Source: a virus
Virus record (IMG/VR): IMGVR_UViG_3300013132_000091
Coordinates: 1 to 42,922 of that record
Length of the DNA: 42,922 nt
Strand: one strand, 5' to 3'
The stretch's first letter is position 1. Every line of letters starts with the position of its first letter. This document shows, piece by piece, positions 28,496-40,400 of the stretch. A program made the translations under genes and the position numbers. The notes beneath the pieces are model-generated. The model was not told where the DNA came from and made no database searches. It was given only the letters and a program-made list of their open reading frames with translations.

Positions 28496-31400
28496 ATGGA
28501 CCTCAACGAAGCACGCAAGCGACTCCCTGAACTGGCCGGACTGAGCGACGAGTCCGCGCTGAACGTCATCCATCAGGTCTACTACCCGGCCATGGAAAAG
28601 GCGGCGCTGGCCGAGCGCCTGGGCTACAAGGCCCCGCCGCCGCCCACGCCCGACCGCTCCATGGTGCGCGCAGCCGGGGACATCGGACTTTCGCTGGGCC
28701 AGGGCGCAGCAGGCGCGTTCAAGGCGCTGTCGGACGTTGCCGGCGCTGACAACGTGGTGTCGCAGAAGCTGGGCGATATGTCCGAGTTTCTGGGCAACCA
28801 GAAGAGCGAGCAGTCCAAGGCCACGCTCAAGGCCAGCCAGGAGCGCGTGAAAGCCGCCGAGGAATCGGGCAGCACATGGGAAGAGGCCAAGGCTTACATG
28901 GAGATGCTGCTGGACCAGCCCGGCGAGTTTCTGGCGCAGGGTGTGGGTTCGTTCGCCACGCTGGGCCTTGGCAAGCTGGCTCAGGGCGTGAAGCTCGCCA
29001 GCGCAGCCAAAGCGGCCGGCATGAGCAAGCAGGCTTTCTTGGCATCCAAGGCGGGGCAAGAGGCCATCAAGGAAGCGGCCAAGTTCGGCTTCAAGGCCAA
29101 CGTGGGCATTGGCTCCGCGATGGGTGTGGGTGCCGTGAAGGGCTCGCAGTACGAGCAGACCTACAGCAACGCCATCGCCCAAGGCATGCCGGAAGATCAG
29201 GCGCAGGCACTGGCGACCGAGGCGCAGCGTTACGGCGGCAGCGGGACCATGCAGCAACTGCTGGGCGGCGGGCTGGGTGCGCTGGCGGCATCGACTGGCC
29301 CGATTGAACGGCTGGTGATGGGACAGGGCGCGCGCAATGCCGCGACCGGCACCATGGCCGCGATGGGAAAAGGCTTCTTGGTCGAAGGCAGCACGGAAGG
29401 CGCGCAGGGCGGTCAAGAGCGGTTCGCAGGGAACACCGCCGCCATTGATGCCGGCGTGCTGGACCCGTCCAAGCGCATGCAGGGCGTTGTCGGTCAGGGC
29501 CTCATGGAAGGCACGATTGGCGGCGTCATTGGCGCAGCGGCCGGGCCGTTCGAGGCGCAAGCGCCGATCAACCTGCCGAACCAGGCGCGCGAACCCCTGC
29601 CGCAACCCCAGCCAGCACCGCCCGTGGAGCCGGCCGGGCCGATGACGAGGGCGCTGAATGTTGGTGCCCAAAAAGCAGCGCCATTGCCGCCGCCCGTATT
29701 GGATGAGTCGGTCCTCCGCGACAACGGCGTGTACCCTCCGCCAGTCCTTGACGATGCAGCCATCCAGTCAGGAATTTTGAGCGGCGATGAACTGCGCCAG
29801 TTTGATGCGAAGCAGAGCAATGCAGCCACGCAGGCACAGCCGGCGCCCAATGCCGAGACAGCCAACGAAGATCCTGTAGACGAGCAATTCACACAACCCA
29901 TTGTGAGCGCGGGTTTCCAAGAGGCACTGCGCCAAGCTGAAGCGGATGGCATCGACACAGAGGCTGTGTTGGAGCGGGCCGCGATGAACACGCAAACCGG
30001 ATCGGATGAGGACTATGAGCGCGAGGCATTGGCGCTGATTGCTCAGGCGCGGATTTGGGATGCGAAACAGCCAAATGATGGTTCTCCCGCAGCTCCCGCA
30101 GGGAACGCAGGGAACGCAGGGAATGAAAGCCCGCAACCCCTTGCGCAACCCCTTGCGCAACCCCTTGCGACCGACATCCTGAACCCAAAGGGATTTCCAT
30201 TCAAAACCAGAAAGACCGCCGAACTTGCCGCCAAGAAGACGCCGGGCGACATCGTGCCGGTGGAAGGTGGTTTTGTTGTCCGACCACAGGAGAGCACCCT
30301 TGCAAACACCGCCGCCCAAGAAGTCCCCGAGGCAGACGCAGCACCAGTGCAAGCCGATCAGCCCGCAGAAGCCGTGTCCTTTGCCGACGCCGCAGATGAA
30401 GCTGGCGGCTATGCTGTACGTGGAAGCGATGAACAGGGGGCCGTGGAGGCACTGAGCGATGTCCAAAACGCACCGCAACCAACCACAGCAGCAGGAGTCC
30501 CGACAAAAACCCGACAAAAACCCGACATTGGCGCCACGGCAGTTGAAGCGCAAGCGCCAGCGCGAGGCGATGGAGCCGCCGCCGCTGGAGTACCCGACGC
30601 GGGAGCCGGTGCCGGTGTACGGGCGGATGGGGTAGGAAAAGAACAATTCGACCCACAAGGTACTAAGCCTGGTACACCTGAATACGAATACGCATTTGAA
30701 AAATGGGTCTCCGGTCAGTCGGACAAAAGATTGGAGATCAATCGCACTCGGCAGCGTCAAGAAAACACGGCGGCAGTCCAAAAGCGCAACGGCTGGCGAT
30801 CAAAGATCCGCAAGTGGTTCTTGGGAGCCAAGGACGGAGACACGATTACTGACACTGGAACAGGTCAGAACTACAAAGTTATTGAGAAGAAGCGCAAGGA
30901 CGGAACAAAGACCAAGACGCTGGTAGCCACAGATGAGAACGGAGCCCCGCTTGATGACGGCCGAGCTGCAACAGGAATCGCACAAGTCGGGGATCGGGTT
31001 GAAGGATTGGATGACGGTGGTATTGACGATGACACCGGATCTGCAACTCCAGAAACTGCCGGCCAGTCGCTTGCATCAAGCCTTGGGAAACAATTGGAAG
31101 ATGGCGATGCCAAGACAGCATCTCCTGCAGCCACTGACGTTCAAGCCGATGGGGTGAAGAAGCCGCCATTCGCCAAGAAGGAGGATGTCGAGCACCTGTT
31201 CGGCATCGACCAGAAGCGGAATGCCGCACTGGACCGCATCGCAAAGGGGACGGCCTACTTCGGAACCAAGGAAAAGGCGGCCGATTTTGTGGCCAAGTCC
31301 GGCATCAAGGACACGCACGAGGTTGTGCAGGCCAAGCCCGGCCGCTTTGAGATCCGCGCCAAGGCTGGAAGCGGTATGCAAACCGCAGATGCGCCGGCAG

Positions 31401-34400
31401 AGCAGGCCGCGCCGTCTGCGGCGCCGGAAAGCACTGTCAAGGTTCCGCCCGACATCGACGCCGCCATCGCTGGCCAGATGCAGAAGCAGAAAAACCGTGT
31501 CGCGCGCTTGAAGCGCGAAGCGGAGCAGCCAGGCATGACGCTGGACGAAAAGCGCCAGGCGCAGACCAAGGTGCTGGCCGCTGAAACCACGCTGCGCAAG
31601 ATGCGGACCTCCGTGTTCGACGCCGAGGATGCCGCTATCAAGGCACTGGAAGCCGGCGATGTGGCTGCATTCGACGCCCATGCCGACCTGTTCCCTGATG
31701 TCGTGGCTGCGCTTGAAAAATCCATCGGACAGAAGCCTGCCGAGTCCACGAAAGGCCCAGGCGAGCAACTGGCCGAACTCAATGCCGAGCTGGAGCGCCA
31801 GGGGCCGGTGCAGAACGCCAATACCCGCGCCAAACGCGACCAGATCCGCCGCGAGATTGCCGAGCGGGATTTCCCGGAGATCCTGAAAGCGGTTGACGGC
31901 GACATCGATACTGCCGAAGACCTGAACCGGGCATTCCAGTACGCCGGGGACGAGCCAAGGGCCAAGACGGTCGAGCGGATCTTGAAGAAGCGCGGCATCA
32001 CGGCCGAGTATCAGAAGGTGTGGACCGGCCGGCTGCTGGCCCAAGACGGTCAACAGGACGATACCCTGGAAGACCCGGAGATGGCGGCCTACGAGAATGG
32101 CCTGACGGCGAATACGCGGGCGCAAGACCGTGAAAAACTTGCCCCAGGCACCAGGGTTAACGGCTCCGCCGAGCGCGCAGCAGCCGACCGCCTGCAGCAG
32201 ATCTACAACCAGATGGATGGCATCAACCGGCGCAACACCCGCGAGGGCAATGCGAAGGAAACCATCAGAACCGTGATTGAAGAACTGCGCAAGCCGCGCA
32301 CCGTCAGCAGCGTGGTCCCCATGCTGGACGGAGCCGCCAACGGCCTGGACCGGAACTATGGTGCGCTGGCCGACGTGGTGCGCGAAGTTGCCGACAGCCT
32401 GAACGGCGAAGCAGCGCCAGCAAAGCCGACGCCGGCCAAGCCTGCCGCCACCGCCAACACTATCTTCACAGAGGACGCCGCCGCCGCCGCGCGCGCCTTG
32501 CTCAAGAAGAAACTCAGTGGCGGCACGCTCAACAGCGGAATTGACCCCGAGATCCTGCAAGCCGGCATCACGCTGGCCGGCTACCACATCGAGAAGGGCG
32601 CCCGCACGTTTGCCGCCTACGCCAAGGCCATGGTGGGAGACCTGGGCGACAGCGTGAAGCCGTACCTCAAGAGTTGGTACGCCGCCGTGGCGCTGGACCC
32701 GCGCGCCACCGGATTTTCTGGCGACATGACCCCGCTTGGGGATGTCATGGCCGCCGATGTGGACAAACTGGCCGCTGAGGCTGATACTGTTGAGGACCAA
32801 ACCCGTGACGACAATGCAACACGCCCACTGGATCAGCCAGGCCAAGGAGCACTGGAAGGAGCACCGGCCGCAGATGTTCAAGGAACTGCAGAAGCAGGGC
32901 CTGCTGGACGCGCGCCTGCAGGAAGCCGCGGAGGCGACCAGCCAGGCGATGCAGGAGCTGATGGCACAGGGGTTCGCGCACCACGAGGCATGGGAAGCGA
33001 CCCGGCAGCAGTACCTGTTCCTGCCGGAAGAACCCGGAGCCAGCGAGGAAGCGCCGACAAGCGACGGGCTGCGCCTGATGCGAGAGATGAACGAGGGCCT
33101 TCGCTATTTGGGGATGACGGAGCAGGAGATAGCCGCGGCGAAACTGGACGAGTAGAGCCGCCCGCCTTCCAGCCGACCGACTTCACCATTGAAGAAGACT
33201 TCGCGCTGGGTGAGGGTGGCCAGAAGGCCAAGTACCGCGCCAACGTCGATGCCATCCGCCTGCTGCAGAAACTCGAAGCCGAGCAGCGCCATGCTACACC
33301 CGACGAACAGAAGGTGCTGGCCAAGTACGTCGGCTGGGGTGGCATTGCCCAGGCATTCGACGCCGAGCACAAGGATTGGGGCCGCGAGTACGCCGAGCTG
33401 CGCGAGCTTCTGAGCGACGAGGAATACAACACCGCGCGCCGCTCTACCAGATACGCGCACTACACCAGCCGCCCGATCATCCAGGGCATGTACGACGCCA
33501 TGAAGCGCTTTGGCTTCACGGGCGGCAAGATGCTGGAGCCAGGCGCCGGGGTGGGCAACTTCATGGGCCTGATGCCCGCCGACCTTCGCAGCGGTTCGCG
33601 CCTGACCGGCGTGGAGCGCGAGCGCATCGCGGCCGGCATCGCGCGCCACTTGTACCCGAACCAGAACATGCAACTGCAGGACTTCACGCAGTTCAACGCT
33701 CAGGACGGGTACTTTGATGCGGTGATCGGCAACCCGCCGTTTGCCGCCGATGGCCTGGTGGATCAGTCGGGCCGCAAGCACCTGTCCGGCATGGCGGTGC
33801 ATGACTACTTCTTTGCAAAGTCCGTGGACATGCTGCGAGACGGTGGCGTGTTCGCCGCCGTGGTGTCCAACGGGTTCATGGACAAGGCCGGCGACCGGGC
33901 GCGCAAGTACATCGGCGAGCGCACCAAGCTGCTGGGTGCCATCCGCCTGCCCAACAACGCCTTCGCCAAGAACGCCAACACCGAAGTGACGACCGACATC
34001 GTGTTCCTGCAGAAGCTGCCGGAATCCGAGTGGGGCAGCAAGGCGGCCAAGGCCGACTTGAAGCGCTGGCTGGACGTGACGACCATCCCTGACCCAAAGG
34101 GTGGCGATCCCATCAAGATCAACCAGTATTTTGCGGACAACCCGCAGATGATGCTGGGCGAGTACGGGCGCTTTGGCACCATGTACGGCCCGGACCAGCC
34201 CGCCCTGGTGGCGCGGCCCGGCCAGGACACCGCCGCCCTGCTGCGCGCCGCCATCGAGCGCCTGCCGGCCGGTGTGTACCAGCACGCCGCTGTGATCGGC
34301 ACCAACAAGGCCACCCGCGACGTGATCGAGGCGCTGCGCGACAAGAGCGTGCAGGAGGGCGGTTTCTACGTGGACGGCGGCAAGCTGTACCAGCGCATGC

Positions 34401-37400
34401 AGGACGTGGCCGGCGAGTCGTCGGCCCGCCTGCTGACGCCCGAGACGCAGTGGACCGAGAAAACCACGCTGGGCGAGTCTCGCTACGAGCGACTGGTGCA
34501 GTTGGCCGGAATGCGCCGCACGCTGCGCGATCTGCTGGCCGCTGAACTGGCCGACGACAAGGCCATGGAAGGGCTGCGCAAGAGCCTGAATGAGCAGTAC
34601 GACGCCTACGCCGCCAAGCACGGCCTTATCAACGACCCGAGCACCGCCCAGGTGTTTGACGACGACCCGGATTTCCCGCTGCTGGCCGCACTGGAGATGA
34701 ACTACGCCCGCGGCATGGGGCCTGCAGCCGCCAAGGCGGCCGGCATCAAGCCCTACAAGTCCAAGGCCGACAAAGCGCCGATCTTCGCGCGCCGCGTGAT
34801 CGAGAAGCGCCAGGCGGTGCAGAAGGCCGAGACGCCAGAGGACGCGCTGAACGTGTCCATTGCCGAGCGCGGCCGGATCGACGCCGGCTACATCGGCCAG
34901 TTGCTGGGCCGCCCGGCCGACGAGGTGCTGGAGGAACTGACCAAGGGCGACAAGCCGGCGCTTTTTGTGGACCCGGTGACGGGCGAGCATGTGTTGCGTG
35001 ACGCCTACCTGTCCGGCAACGTGCGCAAGAAGCTGCAGCAGGCGGAAATGGCCGGCATGGATCGCAACGTGCGCGCTCTGATGGAGGTTCAGCCCGAGGA
35101 CGTGGGCGCACACGAGATTTCCGCGCGCATTGGCTCGCCCTGGGTGCCAACCGAGGTCTATCAGGACTTCATCAAGGATCTGCTTGGCGATGGCACCAAG
35201 GCCACGGTGGCGTATGTGCCCACCAACAGCGCATTCTTCATCAGCGTCAAGGCCGGTTCGGACACCGCCAACAACCTGACCTACGGCACGAGCAAGATGG
35301 ACGCCGAGGCGATCCTGAACGCGCTGCTGAACAACCGCACGGTCAAGGTCACGTACACCGACTCCGATGGCAAGACCCATCTGGACAAGGAAGGAACCGA
35401 CGCCGCCATGGAGAAGGCAGCCGACATTCGGGCGAAGTTCCAAGACTGGCTCTTTGCGGATGCCGAGCGGGCCGAGGTGCTGGTGCGCTCCTACAACGAC
35501 ACCAACAACAACTACGTGACGCGGGTGTACGACGGCGCGCGCATGGAGTTCCCCGGAAAGGTGCCTGACTCCATCATCAAGTTCCGCCGCCACCAGCGCA
35601 ACGCGATTGCGCGGATCGTACAGGACCGCACGGCGCTGCTGGACCATGTGGTCGGCGCCGGCAAGACCTTCACGGTGATCTCAGGCGCGATGGAACTCAA
35701 GCGCACCGGCCTGGCCAAGAAGCCGCTGATCGTGGTCCCGAACCACCTTGTCAAGCAGTGGGCGGCCGACTTCTACCGCCTGTATCCTGGCGCCAACATC
35801 CTGACGGCCACCAAAAAGGACTTTGCGCGCGAGAACCGCCGCCGCTTCCTGGCCAAGATCGCAACCGGCGATTGGGATGCCGTCATCATGGCGCATTCCT
35901 CGTTCGGATTCATCCAGCCTGACCCGGATTTTGAAGTCGAGTTCAACGAGAAGCAGGTGGCCCATATCAAGGCCGCCATCGAGAAGGTCGATGCTTCGGA
36001 CGGCGACGAGAAGGGCAAGAAGCGCACCGTCAAGCAGTTGGAGGGCCTGGTGGAGCGCCTGGAGAACCGCATCAAGTCGCTGCGCGACAAGGCGGTGGAC
36101 AACCTGCTGGACTTCAAACAGGTCGGCGTGGACCAGTTGTTTGTGGACGAGGCGCACTTGTTCAAAAACCTGATGTTCAGCACCAAGATGCAGAACGTGC
36201 AGGGCCTGGGCGACAGCAAGGGATCGCAGCGCGCCTACGATATGTACGTCAAGGTCAACCAGCTCTACGCCCAGAACGGCCGCGGCCAGGGCGTGGTGTT
36301 TGCCACGGGTACGCCCGTGTCGAACACGCTGGCCGAGATGTACCACATGATGCGTTACCTGATGCCGGCCGCCATGGACGAGGCAGGCTTCCAGAGTTTC
36401 GACGCCTGGGCCAACACCTTTGCATCGGTCGAGCAGGTGTGGATGCAGAAACCATCCGGTGACGGCTACAAGGCCAGCGACCGCATGGGCACATTCAGCA
36501 ACGTCCACGAGTTGCTCAAGATGTTCGATCAGGTGTCGGACACCGTGACGATGGAGGACATCAAAACGGCCTATGCCGAAGAAAATGGCGGCAAGGCATT
36601 CCCGCTGCCCAAGCTCAAGAACGACCGCCGCACGCCGGTTTCGCTGGTGAAGTCCGAGGCCCAGAACGCCTACATGGACGAGATCGCCGAGCGCGCCAAG
36701 AAGCTGGAGGCCAAGAAAGGCCCGCCGCAGAAGGGTGAAGACAACTTCCTGACCATCATGTCGGACGCCCGCAAGGCCGCCATGGACGTGCGCCTTGTGC
36801 GCGAGGACATCAACGACCGCGAGCCTGGCGCCCGCATCGACCGATCCACCGACGAGGTGGTGAGCCGCTACAAGCAGTACGACAGCGTGAAGGGCACGCA
36901 GTTGGTTTTCTCCGACCTGGGAACGCCGCTCAAGAGCGCCAAGAAGGAACTCAAGGAGTACGAGGAACTGAAAGCCCGCATCGACGCCGGCAACGATGCC
37001 GATGTGCAGGCCGACGCCGCTCTGGGCGACGAAGCCGCACAGGCCAAGATCGAGGATGCCGAGGCCGCCCAGGAAGAACTGGACGCCAAGGGCCGCGACT
37101 GGCTGGGTGCCATCAAGGCCGCGCTGCGCGGTTTCTCAGTGTACGACGACTTCAAGGCTGCGCTGATCGAGAAGGGCATCCCGGAAAACGAGATCGCATT
37201 CATCCACGACTTCAACACCGACGACCAGAAGGCCGCGCTGTTCCGCAAGGTCAACGCCGGCCAGATCCGCGTGCTGCTGGGTTCGACCCAGAAGATGGGC
37301 GCCGGCACGAACGTGCAGGAGCGTCTGGTGGCGCTGCACCATCTGGATGTGCCATGGAAGCCCAGCGACATCGAGCAGCGCGAGGGGCGCATTGTTCGCC

Positions 37401-40400
37401 AGGGCAACCGCCTGGCCGACACAATCCCCGGTTTCGAGGTCGAGATTCTGGCCTACGTGACCCAGGACACGCTGGATATGCGGATGTGGCAGACCCAAGA
37501 GGTCAAGTTGAAGATGGTCAACCAGCTTCGCACCCGCCAGATCAGCCGCGAGATCGAAAACCCGTTCGAGGAAGCCGAGATGTCGGCCGGTGAGATGCAG
37601 GCCGCGGCCACCGGCAACATGGACTTGCTGCGCGAGATCCAGCTCCGCTCCGACCTAAAAAAGCTGGAGCAGCGCAAGCGGTCCTTCGACGCCCAGCGCA
37701 ACGAACTGGCGTCGCGCCGCAAGCGCGCCACGGACAGCCTGCGCCGCCTGCCCGAGCAGATCGCGGATCTGGAGGTGCTGGACAAGGGCGCGCGCGACTA
37801 CTTCACCGGCCTGGAGGATCGATCGTTCAAGGCCACCATCAACGGCGACACCTACACCAGCCGGACAGAAGCCGGCGCCAAGCTGCGCGAACTGGCTGCA
37901 GCGCATGAATCCGCCCTGGAAGCCCGCCGCAAGGCTGGCGACGATGCAGGTAAGGCCGCGGCAGACGCCCGCGAAGACTTGTCGCCCGCCGAGCGCACTG
38001 GCATTGCCATGGACGCCAAGGACGCCTACCTGAAATCGAACCCGCTGCCGAAGATGGCCGTGGAGTTCAACGGCAAAACCTACGGGTCCAAGTCGGCGCT
38101 GGCCGACGCCATGACAGAGTTTGCCGGCGACTCGGAGCCCATCGAGTGGAGTTTCGACGGGCAAGAGTTCATCCGCCGCAAGGACATCGCCGCCGCCATT
38201 GAAGCGGTTGTTGCCGAGGCAATCGACACCGACACCGAGGCCAGCATCGGCACCATCGGCGGCTTCCAGGTCACGATTGAAGGCCAGCGCGACAAGTTTG
38301 GCTCTTTCGTGGACATGGTGGTCACGCACAAGGGCAAGACCTACGACAGCACCGCGCGGATCAACGGCGACGACAAGAAGCAGGCCGTGGACATCGTGGT
38401 TCGCGCGGCCGAGCGCATGGTGGCTTCGCTTCCCGACAAGCTGCAGTTTGCCAAGTACGACCTGGCGCGCGCCAAGAAGGCCATGCAGGAGCTGGAGAAG
38501 ACCAGCATGCCGGACGCCTGGCCGGACATGGGCAAGCTGGAGAAGGCCCGCACCGAGCACAAGGAAGTGCTCAAGCGCCTAGCCGGCGAGGGCAAGAAGG
38601 AAGGCGAGGAAGGTGGCGCCGACACGACGCTCTCCATTGACGACAGCACCGGCCCGGCCGATACTGCCGACTATGGACCAGCAACCCAAGCCCACCGAGA
38701 CGCAGCCGCCCGACTCGCTGAATCCTTCGCAGACCGAATCGAAGGCGGTGGATCTCACGCTGATCTGCTGGACGCAGTTGCTCCGGGAGACGGAAAGCGC
38801 GGACAAGCCGCCACTGCTGTTGCCAATATCGCCCGACGACTTTTCCGACGACAAGTTGTTTTCGTGAAGTTCAAGGGCACACCCCTGTTCAACGGGGTGG
38901 TGTCCAAGTCGGTCCCCGGCGTCATCTTCCTGAACATCGACAGCCAGAAGCCGCTGTTGTCCGTGCTCGGCCACGAGCTGCTGCACGAGATGGCCAAGAG
39001 CCACCCGACCATGTACGCGAACCTCTCGCGCCGCCTGGACGACCTCATCAAGAACGAAACCGAGTACGCGGTTCGGACCTACAACGCCTACAAGAAGGCC
39101 GGCATTTCCACCAAGGGCCTAGACACCCGCGAGGAACTGGAGGCCGACATCGTGGGCGACAACTTCATGGACGCCGGTTTCTGGCAGGCCATGGGGGAGA
39201 ACCAGCCGGGCCTGTTCAAGCGCATCGTCAACTTCGTGACGGCGTGGCTGGACAACCTGAGCCAGAAGATCACCGACTACCGGCCGTTTGGAACCGACGA
39301 GTTCCTGACCGACATTGCTGCTGCACGCGATGCGGTGGCCGGCGCCATGCGCGAGTTCAGCGGCGCCGAAGCTGGAGCAGTGGCCGACCCGACTGATGGG
39401 GATGTGAAGCTCTCAGCCGCCCGTGGTACAAACAACGCCATGCCGGTGTTCAACAACGCATCCGGCGACTTCAACCCTGATCTTGACAAGTTCTGGATCA
39501 AGAAAGGGCGTGAAGAAATCCGTGGCGAGGGCATGTCGGATGCGGACTACAACACCGCCGTCGCTGAGTACGCCAATGCATGGCGCATCAATGATCTGTT
39601 GGTTGAACAACTCGGATGGCGCCGTCGCGGGTCAAGCAATGTCTCGTCCTCTACGTACTTTGAAAAAACCATCGAACTTGATGAGCAGAATGAGAATGGT
39701 GAAGACACACTGACCTACGAGGTTCGCGTGACTGACCACGACGACTATCACCCGGCAAGCGGTGGCATATCGAAGCGGTTTCAGGTCAATTTCCGATCAG
39801 TTCAAAGTCAATGGTCTGACGTTGACATCACGCCAGACATGAGCACAAAGGAGGCCATGTCATTGCTGCGCGGCACTCTGGAGACTGACCAATCCGCGCC
39901 GGTATCTGGCGGCGCGAAGCTCTCAGCCGCAGAGAAGCAAGACCAGACCCAGACGCCCAACAACGCCGACATCCGGTTCAGCGTGGTAGACGACATCAAG
40001 CGGGCCTATGCCGACCGCGTGCCCGATGCCGTGCGCGACCGCATCGAAGACCTGACCAGCTCGCAACGCGGATTCAACCGCTGGTGGCACAGCACCGTGG
40101 GCACCCAGCTCCACAAGGCCAAGGTGAACAAGGAGTTCGGTCGGGTCTATTACGCCGTGCAGGACTTCATGAAGGACGTGAGCCGCATGGCGACCTTGGC
40201 GGCCGACCAGGCGCCGGACCTGCTGCCGCATATTGACAGCCTGGCCGACATCAAGAAGGTGGCGCCGCAGATGGGCATTGCCGGGCACCGCCAGCGCAAG
40301 GCCGACATGAAGGCGGCGAGCGATGCGCTGTTCGATGGCACGCTGCGCTACACCCGTGACGCCTACGGCGAACCGGTGGAGGCCCAGAACGAAGCCGATG

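Noticed and set aside
29337-29645. + strand 102-codon frame inside the giant gene
   Set aside because: Arg/Ser/Pro-rich shadow; the giant's frame keeps G/C third positions here, unlike at the nested genes.
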